A DNA stretch of 64,000 nt, from positions 372,001-436,000 of the forward strand of contig NZ_JALIDZ010000001.1 of the NCBI RefSeq assembly GCF_025397915.1. Direction: 5' to 3'. Positions 7,363 to 14,535 of the stretch are shown here, piece by piece. A program made the translations under genes and the position numbers. This DNA comes from Microbaculum marinisediminis (GTDB lineage Bacteria; Pseudomonadota; Alphaproteobacteria; Rhizobiales; Tepidamorphaceae). The notes beneath the pieces are model-generated. The model was not told the origin of the DNA and did not search any database. It saw only the letters and a program-made list of their open reading frames with translations. Each line of letters starts with the position of its first letter. The stretch's first letter is position 1.

Positions 7363-7587
7363 TCATTCCGCCACCTCGACGGTGGGGGCGGGATAGATGT
7401 CCGGTCGAAGCTCGTGGCGAGGAATGCCGGTCACCTCTTCAATCGGGATGACGAACTCGGCGGACACGCCCTTTTTTGAGCGCGTCAGCCAGTACCAGAC
7501 CTGCGATTGCGTTGTACCGATCTTCGCCGCCAACGGCTTCTGGCCGCCCACGACCTCTACGGCTCTCTGAAGCGCTGACGTACTCAT
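7363..7587 (-). CDS. Cro-like (YdaS-type) phage regulator
   Basis: The 74-residue protein (MSTSALQRAVEVVGGQKPLA ... GTTQSQVWYWLTRSKKGVSA) matches the YdaS/Cro small helix-turn-helix fold: AAKIGTTQSQVWYWL is the recognition unit, followed by PIEEVTGIPRHELRPDIYP, typical of the family. It is divergent from the CI-like gene at 7676 across an 88-base control region, the standard lambdoid immunity arrangement. It likely represses CI and early transcription during lytic growth. Its last 42 bases are duplicated at 6847-6888. Confidence 0.85.
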   Translation of the reverse strand: MSTSALQRAVEVVGGQKPLAAKIGTTQSQVWYWLTRSKKGVSAEFVIPIEEVTGIPRHELRPDIYPAPTVEVAE

Positions 7588-7608
7588 AAGGACGAAGGAT
7601 CACTAAAA

Positions 7609-7630
7609 TTTTGGTACCAGTCAACCAAAA
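7609..7630. promoter_or_regulatory. Inverted repeat in the cro-cI control region
   Basis: TTTTGGT (7609-7615) and ACCAAAA (7624-7630) form a 7-base inverted repeat with an 8-base spacer, 22 bases in all. It lies just upstream of the leftward Cro-like gene and is a likely operator for CI or Cro. Size and spacer equal those of the second repeat at 7646-7667. Confidence 0.55.
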
Positions 7631-7645
7631 ACTCTGTGGCAACGC

Positions 7646-7667
7646 CACTACCGAATGATTGGTAGTG
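7646..7667. promoter_or_regulatory. Second inverted repeat in the cro-cI control region
   Basis: CACTACC (7646-7652) and GGTAGTG (7661-7667) form a perfect 7-base inverted repeat with an 8-base spacer, ending eight bases before the CI ATG. Likely operator for autoregulation. No Shine-Dalgarno is evident between it and the ATG, so the CI transcript may be leaderless, as is known for lambda cI from its maintenance promoter. Confidence 0.55.
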
Positions 7668-7675
7668 TCCCGGCT

Positions 7676-8398
7676 ATGTCGAAGCTCGGAAAAAGAGTCG
7701 CAGCCAGGCTAAAAGACCTGGGTCATGAAAAGGACGGCCAGACTTGGCTCGCGAAGAAAATTGGCATGCGGCAGCAGGGCATACAGGCGATCATCGCCGG
7801 CCGATCGGAACGTCCCCGTAAGCTTCTTGAAATCGCCCGCGCACTACAGACGACGCCAGAATACCTTGTCGGTGACACGGACGATCCGGAGCAGCGTGAA
7901 CTAACCTACGCGCCACTCCCCGAGAGTGAGCCCGATTGGCACCAGCGCCACCACCAAGCCGAAGCCGGCGATGTGGCCAACCTGTCGATTCGCGGCGGCC
8001 TCGGGCTCGGCAGCGTGGACGGCGTTAAAGCCGACGACAACGGGGAACTCTACGCAGACCAAATTGCAGGGTATTGGAGCTTCCCGGACACCGTGAAGGC
8101 CGGCCTCCGAAACCTGAAGAATATCTATGCCCTCCCGGTCATTGGCGACAGCATGGAGCCCGCTCTCAAGTCCGGCTCCTTCGTCTTCGTCGACATGTCG
8201 CATACGGTCCCGCAGCCGGAGGACATCTACGCTTGTGACTACGGCGACGGGCTGTCCATCAAGCGCCTGCAGCTCATACCGCGCTCCAAGAAGATCCGGG
8301 TCATTTCCGATAACGAACGATACCAGACGCATGAGCTGCTTCGTGATGATGTCCGGGTCTATGGTCGCGTCGTCGCCTGGTTCCAGTGGCGGGGGTGA
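7676..8398 (+). CDS. CI-type phage repressor (HTH plus S24/LexA-like autoprotease)
   Basis: The 240-residue protein has an N-terminal XRE helix-turn-helix (MSKLGKRVAARLKDLGHEKD ... WLAKKIGMRQQGIQAII) and a C-terminal S24 peptidase domain. Ser159 lies in VIGDSMEPAL and Lys196 in DGLSIKRLQ; the 37-residue separation equals that of the LexA Ser-Lys dyad. It should maintain lysogeny and be inactivated by RecA-stimulated self-cleavage after DNA damage. Start ATG at 7676 is preferred over the in-frame start at 7655 because the latter lies across the operator repeat. The gene is divergent from the Cro-like gene. Confidence 0.9.
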   Translation: MSKLGKRVAARLKDLGHEKDGQTWLAKKIGMRQQGIQAIIAGRSERPRKLLEIARALQTTPEYLVGDTDDPEQRELTYAPLPESEPDWHQRHHQAEAGDVANLSIRGGLGLGSVDGVKADDNGELYADQIAGYWSFPDTVKAGLRNLKNIYALPVIGDSMEPALKSGSFVFVDMSHTVPQPEDIYACDYGDGLSIKRLQLIPRSKKIRVISDNERYQTHELLRDDVRVYGRVVAWFQWRG

Positions 8399-8777
8399 GC
8401 GCGGGGCACGCTCGCTAGAATAGACGGGGAGTGAACGACGGAGTGGCTCGTAACTGGGCGGTGCAACCTGATTGGGATCGCGGATGTGGGAGCAATCCAC
8501 GTCGCAACAGGTATCGTCTCTGCAATGCTACTCGTCGCCAGCGTCTGGATCGCTGTTTTATAGCTGCAGCGATCCTCAGCACGATCTTCAGCTGATCGGG
8601 CCCCATCTGGCCGCCCGACCCGGCCGGCGGGCGGTCGTTGCGAAGGAAGATCGATTACCCCCTTACCGGCTGACAATGGTTGCCTGCTTCCTCCGACACT
8701 GACAATCTGGAGTAGTATCGAGCGTATCTCGGCGAGTCGGTTCGGTTTGTTGGTTGTCGTTCATTGGCAAAAGGAAG
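8399..8777. other. Region without a convincing gene
   Basis: Between the CI gene and the PemK-like gene I see no frame with protein-like composition and a good start. One frame ends in a hydrophobic stretch (IVSAMLLVASVWIAVL, stop near 8560) that could be a tiny membrane peptide or a decayed gene, but it lacks a ribosome site. The promoter of the toxin gene should lie in the AT-rich end (about 8700-8770). Confidence 0.4.
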
Positions 8778-9182
8778 ATGGCGCTTAAGTTTCATCCGCG
8801 CGCGGGGCAGATTTTCGTTTGCGACTTCAAGGGCTTTAAAGAGCCCGAAATGGTCAAGCCAAGACCGGTGATTGTGATTTCACCAAGGCTGCCCTATCGA
8901 TCCGAGATCGTTGCTGTGGTGCCGATCAGCCTGACTGAGCCTCGGCACCATCTGCCATTTTGCTACCGCCTCTCGAAAAACTATCACCCCGACGAACCCG
9001 ACGGTCTGCCCTGCTGGGCGAAAGCAGACATGCTGATGAATCTCGGCACATACCGCTTGAACGGCTTCAAGGTAAGGCGACGCAAGTACGAATACCCGAC
9101 ATTGTTGCCTGATGATTTGGCCGGAGTGCGTCGGGCGGTGCTTTGCGGTCTCGGACTGGACCGGATTGAAAAGCAGGCCTGA
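8778..9182 (+). CDS. PemK/MazF-superfamily toxin-like protein (YifN type)
   Basis: The 134-residue protein starts MALKFHPRAGQIFVCDFKGF and has EPEMVKPRPVIVISPR and VAVVPIS, the core strands of the PemK/MazF barrel as found in the YifN branch. PWAKADML-like (PCWAKADMLMN) and VRRAVLCGLGLD complete the pattern. Family members are usually mRNA-cleaving toxins, but no antitoxin gene precedes or follows it. Start ATG 8778 follows AAAGGAAG; an upstream in-frame TTG (8754) lacks that. It sits among CI-adjacent cargo genes of the prophage, so a role in lysogeny maintenance or phage exclusion is inference. Confidence 0.75.
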   Translation: MALKFHPRAGQIFVCDFKGFKEPEMVKPRPVIVISPRLPYRSEIVAVVPISLTEPRHHLPFCYRLSKNYHPDEPDGLPCWAKADMLMNLGTYRLNGFKVRRRKYEYPTLLPDDLAGVRRAVLCGLGLDRIEKQA

Positions 9183-9205
9183 TTCTACTATATTGTCGGG
9201 CGTAA

Positions 9206-9290
9206 CCCGGGTGTCGGGCTTTAAGACCTAGCAAGCTAGGCAGGCTTCCACTGAGCGATGACAAGCTCCGGAAAGCCTAGATATTGTCAC
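9206..9290. other. Hairpin-rich 3' untranslated stretch
   Basis: After the toxin gene come a short perfect hairpin (CCTAGC-aa-GCTAGG, 9227-9240) and a longer imperfect pairing between CTAGGC...GGCTTCC (from about 9236) and GGAAAGCCTAG (to about 9281). They are followed by the terminator at 9297-9321. This may be an ordinary structured 3' end or a small RNA. No match to a named RNA family is claimed. Confidence 0.3.
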
Positions 9291-9296
9291 CGTCCC

Positions 9297-9321
9297 AAAG
9301 CCCCGCCTTGCGCGGGGCTTT
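9297..9321. terminator. Bidirectional Rho-independent terminator
   Basis: AAAGCCCCGC (9297-9306), loop CTTGC, GCGGGGCTTT (9312-9321) form a perfect 10-base stem with A and T ends. It lies between two convergent genes (the PemK-like gene from the left and the 301-residue gene from the right) and can serve both. Confidence 0.85.
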
Positions 9322-9409
9322 CGGCTATCTGGGGCGCGGACAGATGCGCGTCTCGGAACTGCCTGATTAAGCTCTCTGCTTGGAGCGTCCGCAGGCTGGT
9401 TTTTCCGGA

Positions 9410-10315
9410 TTACTCGTCATAGATATGCACAAGGTGAATCTCTGACGGCTCGAAATCGAGCCCGATCCGTTTGGATAATAGCACTATATCACCCTTGATG
9501 CGATCTTTCCCCCAAAGTTGCTCCGGCGAAGCCGCGTCCATCAGCTTCATTCGCAGTCTCTTATTGTAGAGCCCGACCGGGATCGCAGCCCAGCCAACAG
9601 CATCTCTATCTTTATCCTGCGCGTGTATTTCTAATGTAACCCCATTGTGATGACGTGACTTTTCCGTCTTTGACGCCGCCTCATAAGCATAATCCATAGG
9701 CGCATCCGCAACGGTTTTGCTGTCTATTTCGGTTTCATTCACCAATATCGGAGCGTTCGCCTGCTTCTTGCTTGGCATGAAGAATTTTACCGCGCTATCC
9801 CCCAACTGTTTCATCCGAGTCTTTGTGCAGTACCTCTTATCGAGCAATTTCTTGACTTCTTCCTCTGATTTGCCGGAGCGCTTAGCTAAATCGGTTATCA
9901 ATGACTTTTTGAATATTCGTATAGGGGTATCTTGCACTTTACCAAGCATGAGTTTTTGTACGAAATCAGCACCATAAACAATCGCCACCAGCGCTAGTAT
10001 AACGAGTAGCGTTTCGGCATTTTCCGGTACGGCGTACCCGGTGTGATCTTCTATCAAGGCCGGGAGTCCCTCTTGCAGCTCATCCTGAAAGAGGGCAAAC
10101 AGCCCTACGACTAGTATTTCCTTGAGGCTCCCGTGCGAGATTTGCCGGACTCGGACGTCGATTTTTTCGACAACAAGCCCAGGTATGAAATTCTCTAAGT
10201 TTTTTCCGGCTTCCTCCAGAATCCTCTGAAGTGCAAGCAGGCTGTTGATTATGTCGGGTATCGGAACGGGTTCCGTAGTCTGATACTCGACCTTGAATGG
10301 CACTTGAATTTCCAT
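9410..10315 (-). CDS. Unknown AT-richer prophage cargo protein with membrane segments (301 aa)
   Basis: Starts MEIQVPFKVEYQTTEPVPIP, a beta-rich N-terminal part. Hydrophobic segments follow: a weak one near residue 67 (ILVVGLFALF) and a stronger one near 103-115 (LLVILALVAIVYGADFV). The C-terminal half is soluble and lysine-rich (KSGKSEEEVKKLL, KKQANAPILVNETEID). The gene is visibly more AT-rich than its neighbours and has its own promoter region and terminator, the hallmarks of a phage moron. I do not recognise the family with certainty; a role in superinfection exclusion or defence is only a guess. Confidence 0.7.
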   Translation of the reverse strand: MEIQVPFKVEYQTTEPVPIPDIINSLLALQRILEEAGKNLENFIPGLVVEKIDVRVRQISHGSLKEILVVGLFALFQDELQEGLPALIEDHTGYAVPENAETLLVILALVAIVYGADFVQKLMLGKVQDTPIRIFKKSLITDLAKRSGKSEEEVKKLLDKRYCTKTRMKQLGDSAVKFFMPSKKQANAPILVNETEIDSKTVADAPMDYAYEAASKTEKSRHHNGVTLEIHAQDKDRDAVGWAAIPVGLYNKRLRMKLMDAASPEQLWGKDRIKGDIVLLSKRIGLDFEPSEIHLVHIYDE

Positions 10316-10642
10316 TGCGCCCCTCCCACACGTTCCGCGCGTATAGAAGCAGGCAACAACTGCAATGTGGAGTCAGAATCGAGAGGGGCGCGACTGGTGC
10401 ATGGCATGAGCCGCACGGAAATGCCTCAATAAGCACGCCACGAACGGTTTCCGCGCTACACTCCCGTTTCGATCGGTAGGCGCGGCCGCGCGCATCGGTC
10501 TCCTGATCCGACATTCCCCCCCCCTCCTTCCACGACTATGGGCGGAGTGTACCAGGCGCGCGACCGTAATACCAATTTATCTGTTGATTTATTACCAAAT
10601 TATTTGTATATCCTCTTGTCGAATGCAGACAGGAGCCCCGCG
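10316..10642. other. Divergent control region with AT-rich promoter stretch
   Basis: There is no gene here. The right part (about 10565-10620) is strikingly AT-rich and contains TACCAA twice (10570-10575 and 10593-10598). The same hexamer, read on the other strand as TTGGTA, occurs twice in the cro-cI control region (7611-7616 and 7659-7664). It probably holds the promoter of the rightward run that ends in the integrase and of the leftward 301-residue gene. Confidence 0.45.
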
Positions 10643-11017
10643 ATGGCGTGCCCCATCTCCTCCCCCGAATTCCGAGATGCCCCCGCCGCATCGGGGCGCG
10701 GTGACACCCCGGTCGCCACTCAGCTGCACCCCTTCACACGTGACTGGTGGGCCACGCTCCACACCCTCGTCGTGGCGGGCCGGGTCACGGACGCGCAGGC
10801 GATGGTGCCAGCCGCGCCGCACTGTCGGTGGGTCGCGTGGACGCGGCCGGCCGGGTGCGATCCGTCACGGTTTCGCGCGGTCGCGGGCGTCAATGCGCGC
10901 CGCTGGCTTGACTGGTATGCCGCGCACGGCATCGACCTGCCGGATCTCGACCCGGAAGTGTGGATTTGGGTGCCCGCGGGACACCCCCCTAGTCGGGACG
11001 GGGGAGACACGCCATGA
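10643..11017 (+). CDS. Hypothetical phage protein (124 aa)
   Basis: Starts MACPISSPEFRDAPAASGRG at 10643 with AGGAG seven bases upstream. The core HPFTRDWWATLHTLVVAGRV and CRWVAWTRPAGCDPSRFRAV ... RRWLDWYAAHGIDLPDLDPE is tryptophan-rich and compact. Family not recognised. It is first in the rightward run leading to excisionase and integrase. Its 3' end overlaps by 29 bases the convergent small gene at 10989. Confidence 0.6.
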   Translation: MACPISSPEFRDAPAASGRGDTPVATQLHPFTRDWWATLHTLVVAGRVTDAQAMVPAAPHCRWVAWTRPAGCDPSRFRAVAGVNARRWLDWYAAHGIDLPDLDPEVWIWVPAGHPPSRDGGDTP

Positions 11018-11237
11018 ACGCGCTCACCCGATCCGACACCTTTGAGTACGGCAGGGTCTCCGGCCCGCGCGCGACCGACAGCTCGGCCAACAGCACCGTG
11101 CGCATGTCCGGGTCGAACCGCGAGATCGTCCGGCCTAAAGCGGCGAGGATGCGCTCCGTCGCGGCAAGCCCGATTTCCGTCTCGCTCGCCGTAGCCTCCC
11201 ACTCGATCAGCCGCTCCCAGTGCTCGTCTTTATCCAT
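10989..11237 (-). CDS. Small acidic hypothetical phage protein (82 aa)
   Basis: Begins MDKDEHWERLIEWEATASET (an in-frame ATG at 11249 adds MVGR). Helical and acidic, with ATERILAALGRTISRF and AELSVARGPETLPYS. No family recognised. It is read opposite to the int run, divergent from the gene at 11373 and overlapping the end of the 124-residue gene, so it may have a separate control. Confidence 0.55.
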   Translation of the reverse strand: MDKDEHWERLIEWEATASETEIGLAATERILAALGRTISRFDPDMRTVLLAELSVARGPETLPYSKVSDRVSAFMACLPRPD

Positions 11238-11372
11238 CCGTCCCACCATCGGTGTCGTTCCCTCCGCCGATGGTATCCCCGCCCGGGCAGCCGGCAAGCC
11301 TGCGGGCAAGCCTGCCGCGCCCCTCCCCGCGTCGCGCCCGGGCGGTCCTGCTTTCAGAGATTGGAGGCTCCC

Positions 11373-11699
11373 GTGACCGACCATCTGATCCCCATCACCC
11401 TGGCCGAGCAGGGCCGGCGCAACCGTTGCGTCCCCGAGGCGATGGCCCGCTGCATCGCGCATCGCAGCCTGATCCGAAAGCGCGGCGCGGGCGGGACGCC
11501 CGACCAGAACGAGACAATCCTCCGGGTCCACCCGGAGGATCTCCTGCGCGACGGCTTCACGCACGCGGAGCTCGCGCGCTACTGGACCCGCGCGAAGGAG
11601 CTGGTCGGGGAGACCGTCACCTCCCTGCCCGAGGTGGCTGCGCTGGCCGCCTTCATCGGCTTCGTCGGCTGCATCGCCGCGAGCGTCGGGGGGGCGTGA
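11373..11699 (+). CDS. Hypothetical phage protein with C-terminal hydrophobic segment (108 aa, GTG start)
   Basis: Starts with GTG at 11373 after TTGGAGG. The N-terminal half contains an RNRCVPEAMARCIAHRSLIR helix and HPEDLLRDGFTHAELARYWT; the C-terminus (VAALAAFIGFVGCIAASVGG) is hydrophobic and may insert in a membrane. Family unknown. Its stop and the next ATG share a base (TGATG). Confidence 0.6.
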   Translation: MTDHLIPITLAEQGRRNRCVPEAMARCIAHRSLIRKRGAGGTPDQNETILRVHPEDLLRDGFTHAELARYWTRAKELVGETVTSLPEVAALAAFIGFVGCIAASVGGA

Positions 11700-11959
11700 T
11701 GCCGGCACCCGCCCGCACCCGCTCCGTCCGCGCCCCCCTTGCCCGACAGGCGGCGATCGCCTGCAACAGCCAAATGTTCCGCACCTTCCTCGTCCGCGCC
11801 AAGGGCTGCAGCGAGGCGGCGACGATCGACGGCGCGGCGACGGCCGTGCGCGTCCTGTGCGGTGTCACCAGCCGTGCCGACTTCGACCGTCACACCGACG
11901 CCGGCGTCGCCTGGCGCGACCTGTGGGCGGAGTATCAGGGCTGGAGAAACCCGCGATGA
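11699..11959 (+). CDS. Hypothetical phage protein (86 aa)
   Basis: This is a basic N-terminus (MPAPARTRSVRAPLARQAAI) then a compact helical part with FRTFLVRAKGCSEAATIDGA and VRVLCGVTSRADFDRH. The end WRDLWAEYQGWRNPR is tryptophan-rich. Function unknown. It is coupled to both neighbours (TGATG before, ATGA after), so part of the operon that ends in the integrase. Confidence 0.6.
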   Translation: MPAPARTRSVRAPLARQAAIACNSQMFRTFLVRAKGCSEAATIDGAATAVRVLCGVTSRADFDRHTDAGVAWRDLWAEYQGWRNPR

Positions 11960-12333
11960 CCGCACCGCCGCCCCGCCTCTATACGATGGAGGAAACCGCG
12001 GCGATCCTGCGCATGTCCCGCCGCCTGCTCCAGGACTTCATAAAGCTGCACCCGTTCTATAAGATGTCCGGCCGACGCAAGGTGTTCAGGGCGGCCGATA
12101 TCAACCGCCTGATAGAGGCCCTACCGGAACCCGTGTCATGCCCCTCCGGATCGTCCCGCCCCGCAAGGGCAAGTCGCCGAACTACACCATCCGCGGCACC
12201 TACCTCGGGGTCCGCGTTGATCGAACTTCGGGATCTCCTGTCCTCAAGACAGCCCGGCAGGTCAAACGGCGGATCGAAACCGAGATCGAACGTGGTGCCC
12301 TTGTCCCGCGCGGCGGGAAGACCTTCGCGATAG
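11956..12333 (+). CDS. Excisionase-like HTH protein (AlpA/MerR-type)
   Basis: The first 58 residues, MTAPPPRLYTMEETAAILRM then SRRLLQDFIKLHPFYKMSGR and KVFRAADINRLIEALP, are a typical phage excisionase winged helix-turn-helix. The remaining 65 residues are low-complexity and are encoded in the region that also holds the integrase 5' end in another frame (overlap of about 196 bases). Long overlaps of this kind are known for the family, but the tail may have no function of its own. Start ATG 11956 overlaps the upstream stop. Confidence 0.75.
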   Translation: MTAPPPRLYTMEETAAILRMSRRLLQDFIKLHPFYKMSGRRKVFRAADINRLIEALPEPVSCPSGSSRPARASRRTTPSAAPTSGSALIELRDLLSSRQPGRSNGGSKPRSNVVPLSRAAGRPSR

Positions 12334-13181
12334 CGGCGCTGTCCTATATTCGCGCCGGCGGCGACCACCGGTTTGTCGACCGACTTGCCGATCACTTCGG
12401 CGAGACGCCGCTCGCGCACATCGACCAGGCCGCGATCGACGACGCCGCGCACGTCCTTTATCCGGACGCCAGCCCGGCCACGCGCAACCGGCAGGTCTAC
12501 ACGCCACTGTCGGCGATCCTGAAACACGCCGGCGCCGGCTTTGAGCTGAAGCGCCCCAAGGGCTCGGCAGGCCAGTCCCGATTGCGATGGCTATGGCCCG
12601 AGGATGCGGATCGCATCTTCGACGCCGCCAGCAAGGTCGACGCGGAATTCGCGACGTTCCTGCACTTCCTCTGCTACACCGGCATGCGGCTCAGCGAAGC
12701 CTTGTGGCTGCGGTGCGCCGACATGCGCCTGTCGGAGGGCTTCGCGTACCTGCCCACGTCGAAGACGGAAGATCCGCGCGCCATCTTCCTGCCGCCCGTC
12801 CTGGTCGCCGCGCTCGCCAACCACCCCCGCGGGCTCGATCGCAAGGGCGAGACCGTCTTCCGGTTCCGCAAGAACGGCTATCTCTACGGTCTCATGCGCG
12901 CCGCGCGGATGCGGGCGAGCGGCGTAACGCCGGTCCCGCGCGAACCCGGCGAGGCCGATCCGCCCTATCTGTACGATTGGGTGACCTTCCACACCTTCTG
13001 CCACACCTATGGCACGTGGATGCGCCGCTACGGCGGACTCGACACACACGGGCTCGTCGGGACGGGCCGCTGGAAAAGTGAGAAGTCGGCGGCCCGCTAT
13101 GCCCATGTCGTCGTCAGCGAGGACGCCCGGCGCGCCGCGCTCTTGCCGACGCCAAAACGTGGAAAATCCGTGGAGGATTGA
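12138..13181 (+). CDS. int: Prophage tyrosine integrase with a substituted catalytic arginine
   Basis: The 347-residue protein starts MPLRIVPPRKGKSPNYTIRG, as in the rhizobial tRNA-integrating phage integrases. Catalytic residues visible: Arg in LCYTGMRLSEAL, Lys in TSKTEDPRAIF, Trp in GTGRWKS replacing the third-position His, and Tyr in AARYAHVVV. The HxxR box reads FHTFCHTYGTW instead of HxxRHT: residue 288 is Cys (TGC at 12999-13001), one C-to-T change from Arg CGC. This arginine holds the scissile phosphate, so the enzyme is probably inactive. The gene ends 32 bases before a tRNA 3' fragment, the attachment site. Confidence 0.9.
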   Translation: MPLRIVPPRKGKSPNYTIRGTYLGVRVDRTSGSPVLKTARQVKRRIETEIERGALVPRGGKTFAIAALSYIRAGGDHRFVDRLADHFGETPLAHIDQAAIDDAAHVLYPDASPATRNRQVYTPLSAILKHAGAGFELKRPKGSAGQSRLRWLWPEDADRIFDAASKVDAEFATFLHFLCYTGMRLSEALWLRCADMRLSEGFAYLPTSKTEDPRAIFLPPVLVAALANHPRGLDRKGETVFRFRKNGYLYGLMRAARMRASGVTPVPREPGEADPPYLYDWVTFHTFCHTYGTWMRRYGGLDTHGLVGTGRWKSEKSAARYAHVVVSEDARRAALLPTPKRGKSVED

Positions 13182-13212
13182 AAAAAGCTAATAGATTCAA
13201 CGACGGAGTCTC

Positions 13213-13260
13213 CCCTTGGTAAGGGAGAGGTCGCGTGTTCAATCCACGCCATGGGCACCA
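13213..13260 (+). other. Attachment site: 3' fragment of a tRNA-Thr(GGT)-like gene
   Basis: The sequence from TTGGTAA (anticodon loop, anticodon GGT) through the variable region, a T-arm with stem GCGTG/CACGC and loop TTCAATC, and the 3' acceptor CATGGGC-A-CCA is a tRNA 3' part. No D-arm or 5' acceptor strand precedes it, so it is not a complete gene. It is the prophage-host junction next to the integrase. The complete tRNA, with 5' acceptor predicted GCCCATG, should lie at the other end of the prophage outside this window. Confidence 0.8.
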
Positions 13261-13647
13261 GTTTTTCCAGAATTGCCTCTAAAGATGAAGCCAGCGGGCA
13301 ACCCCAGCGAACGCCGCCCCTTGCAATCGGCAGATCGCGCCCCATATCTCACTCAATCCCGGACGGACAGGCTGCTTTGCGCGGACGTCACCGCCGCAAC
13401 AGTCGGGATGTGGCCAGCACGGATGTACTGCGGCCACGTTCGTCCCGCGGCCTTTGACGTTTGAGGCCGGGATCGCCCGGGTGAAGTCGACAGCGTAGTA
13501 CGCCGGAGTTAATCGGCGTAACTACCTGTCGCGACTTCCCTCCCCCATCCCACTTTCAGATAATTCCCCCTCCGGCCCCCACCGGTTCACGCATGCGCGC
13601 GGCGCGGAGCGCCCGGCACCACGGCAATCCGCCGGCACACGACCGCC
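13261..13647. other. Host intergenic region beside the prophage junction
   Basis: I see no protein-like frame with a start, no tRNA and no clear hairpin terminator in this 387-base stretch. It separates the attachment site from the first host gene. Confidence 0.5.
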
Positions 13648-14376
13648 CTACACCGCGTCGAGCTGAACTGCCCGGCGGGTATAGGCGAGCGGGTGGCCGA
13701 GCGTGGCGGCCGCGAGGACCTCGAAACGGGCACCGGGCTCGCGCTCGACGGCAAGGGCGACACGGTCGACGATCAGGGCGCGGCCGATGACGGGCTCGAA
13801 GAAATCCGTGAGGATATCTTCCATGTCCACCGCCCGAGCGGCATCCGTCCTGCCGGTCAGGGTGAGATGGAAGCTCGCCTCGTCGAACACGAAGGGGTAG
13901 CCCCAGCGCTCGAGATTGGCCTGCTGGCGCGCGTTCAGGCCGGCGGCCTGACGACGCGCGATCTCGGCGTGCGTGGGCGCCTTCCGGAAATCGTCGAAGG
14001 CGCGCACCGCGCGCGCCGACAGGGCCTCGACCTGCTCGTCGCGGATCGCCGGCATCAGGGCGAAGAAGCCGCGCAGGTGCTTTAGCGACAGGACGGGTAT
14101 GCGGACCGGCGTGACCGTGCGGGCGAACCCGCGTAGCGCCTCGACCAGTTCGCCTTCGCCGCGCCCCTCGGCGAGCCGGAACGGCGCCTTCAGGGTCGCG
14201 TGCAGGCCATAGCGGGCCGGTTCCGACACGAGGCCGCCCCAGCTCTCCGCCTCCAGCCCGCGGACGATCGGCGCGGCGAAGGTGGTTCCGGTCTCGACGT
14301 CATAGCCAAGCCAGCGGGCACCGAACTCGGCCAGGTCGGTATCGGGATCGGGAACGAAGTAGATCGCGTAGCGCAC
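13648..14376 (-). CDS. DUF1045 phosphonate-associated protein (2H phosphoesterase-like)
   Basis: The 242-residue protein starts VRYAIYFVPDPDTDLAEFGA (GTG at 14376, AGGAG eight bases upstream). Two H-x-T/L-type motifs, YGLHATLKAPF and ASFHLTLTGR, are the paired signatures of 2H phosphoesterases. The overall pattern (FGARWLGYD, LSLKHLRGFFALMP) is that of the DUF1045 family usually found in C-P lyase gene clusters beside phnN. No phn C-P lyase genes are present here, so it stands alone; phosphonate genes of a different route lie 12 kb away. Probable role: acting on cyclic phosphates or phosphoribosyl intermediates. Confidence 0.85.
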   Translation of the reverse strand: MRYAIYFVPDPDTDLAEFGARWLGYDVETGTTFAAPIVRGLEAESWGGLVSEPARYGLHATLKAPFRLAEGRGEGELVEALRGFARTVTPVRIPVLSLKHLRGFFALMPAIRDEQVEALSARAVRAFDDFRKAPTHAEIARRQAAGLNARQQANLERWGYPFVFDEASFHLTLTGRTDAARAVDMEDILTDFFEPVIGRALIVDRVALAVEREPGARFEVLAAATLGHPLAYTRRAVQLDAV

Positions 14377-14535
14377 GCACAGTCTCCTTACGCGGGTCGC
14401 GCGGTCCGCCGGATTGCGGACCGATCCTATTCGGTATCCACGGGGCATTACAGCGCGATGACGGCCCTGCGCGACCGGAGACGGGTCGCGGCGATCGGCC
14501 GTTTCCGGTAGGATCCGCCAGGGATTGATGGGGCT

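Noticed and set aside
8754-8777. TTG start for the PemK-like protein
   Set aside because: The ATG at 8778 has a good ribosome site (AAAGGAAG) and gives the family-typical N-terminus.
13201-13260. A complete tRNA gene after the integrase
   Set aside because: Only the part from the anticodon loop to CCA is present; there is no D-arm or 5' acceptor strand, and the 5' side of the anticodon stem does not pair fully.
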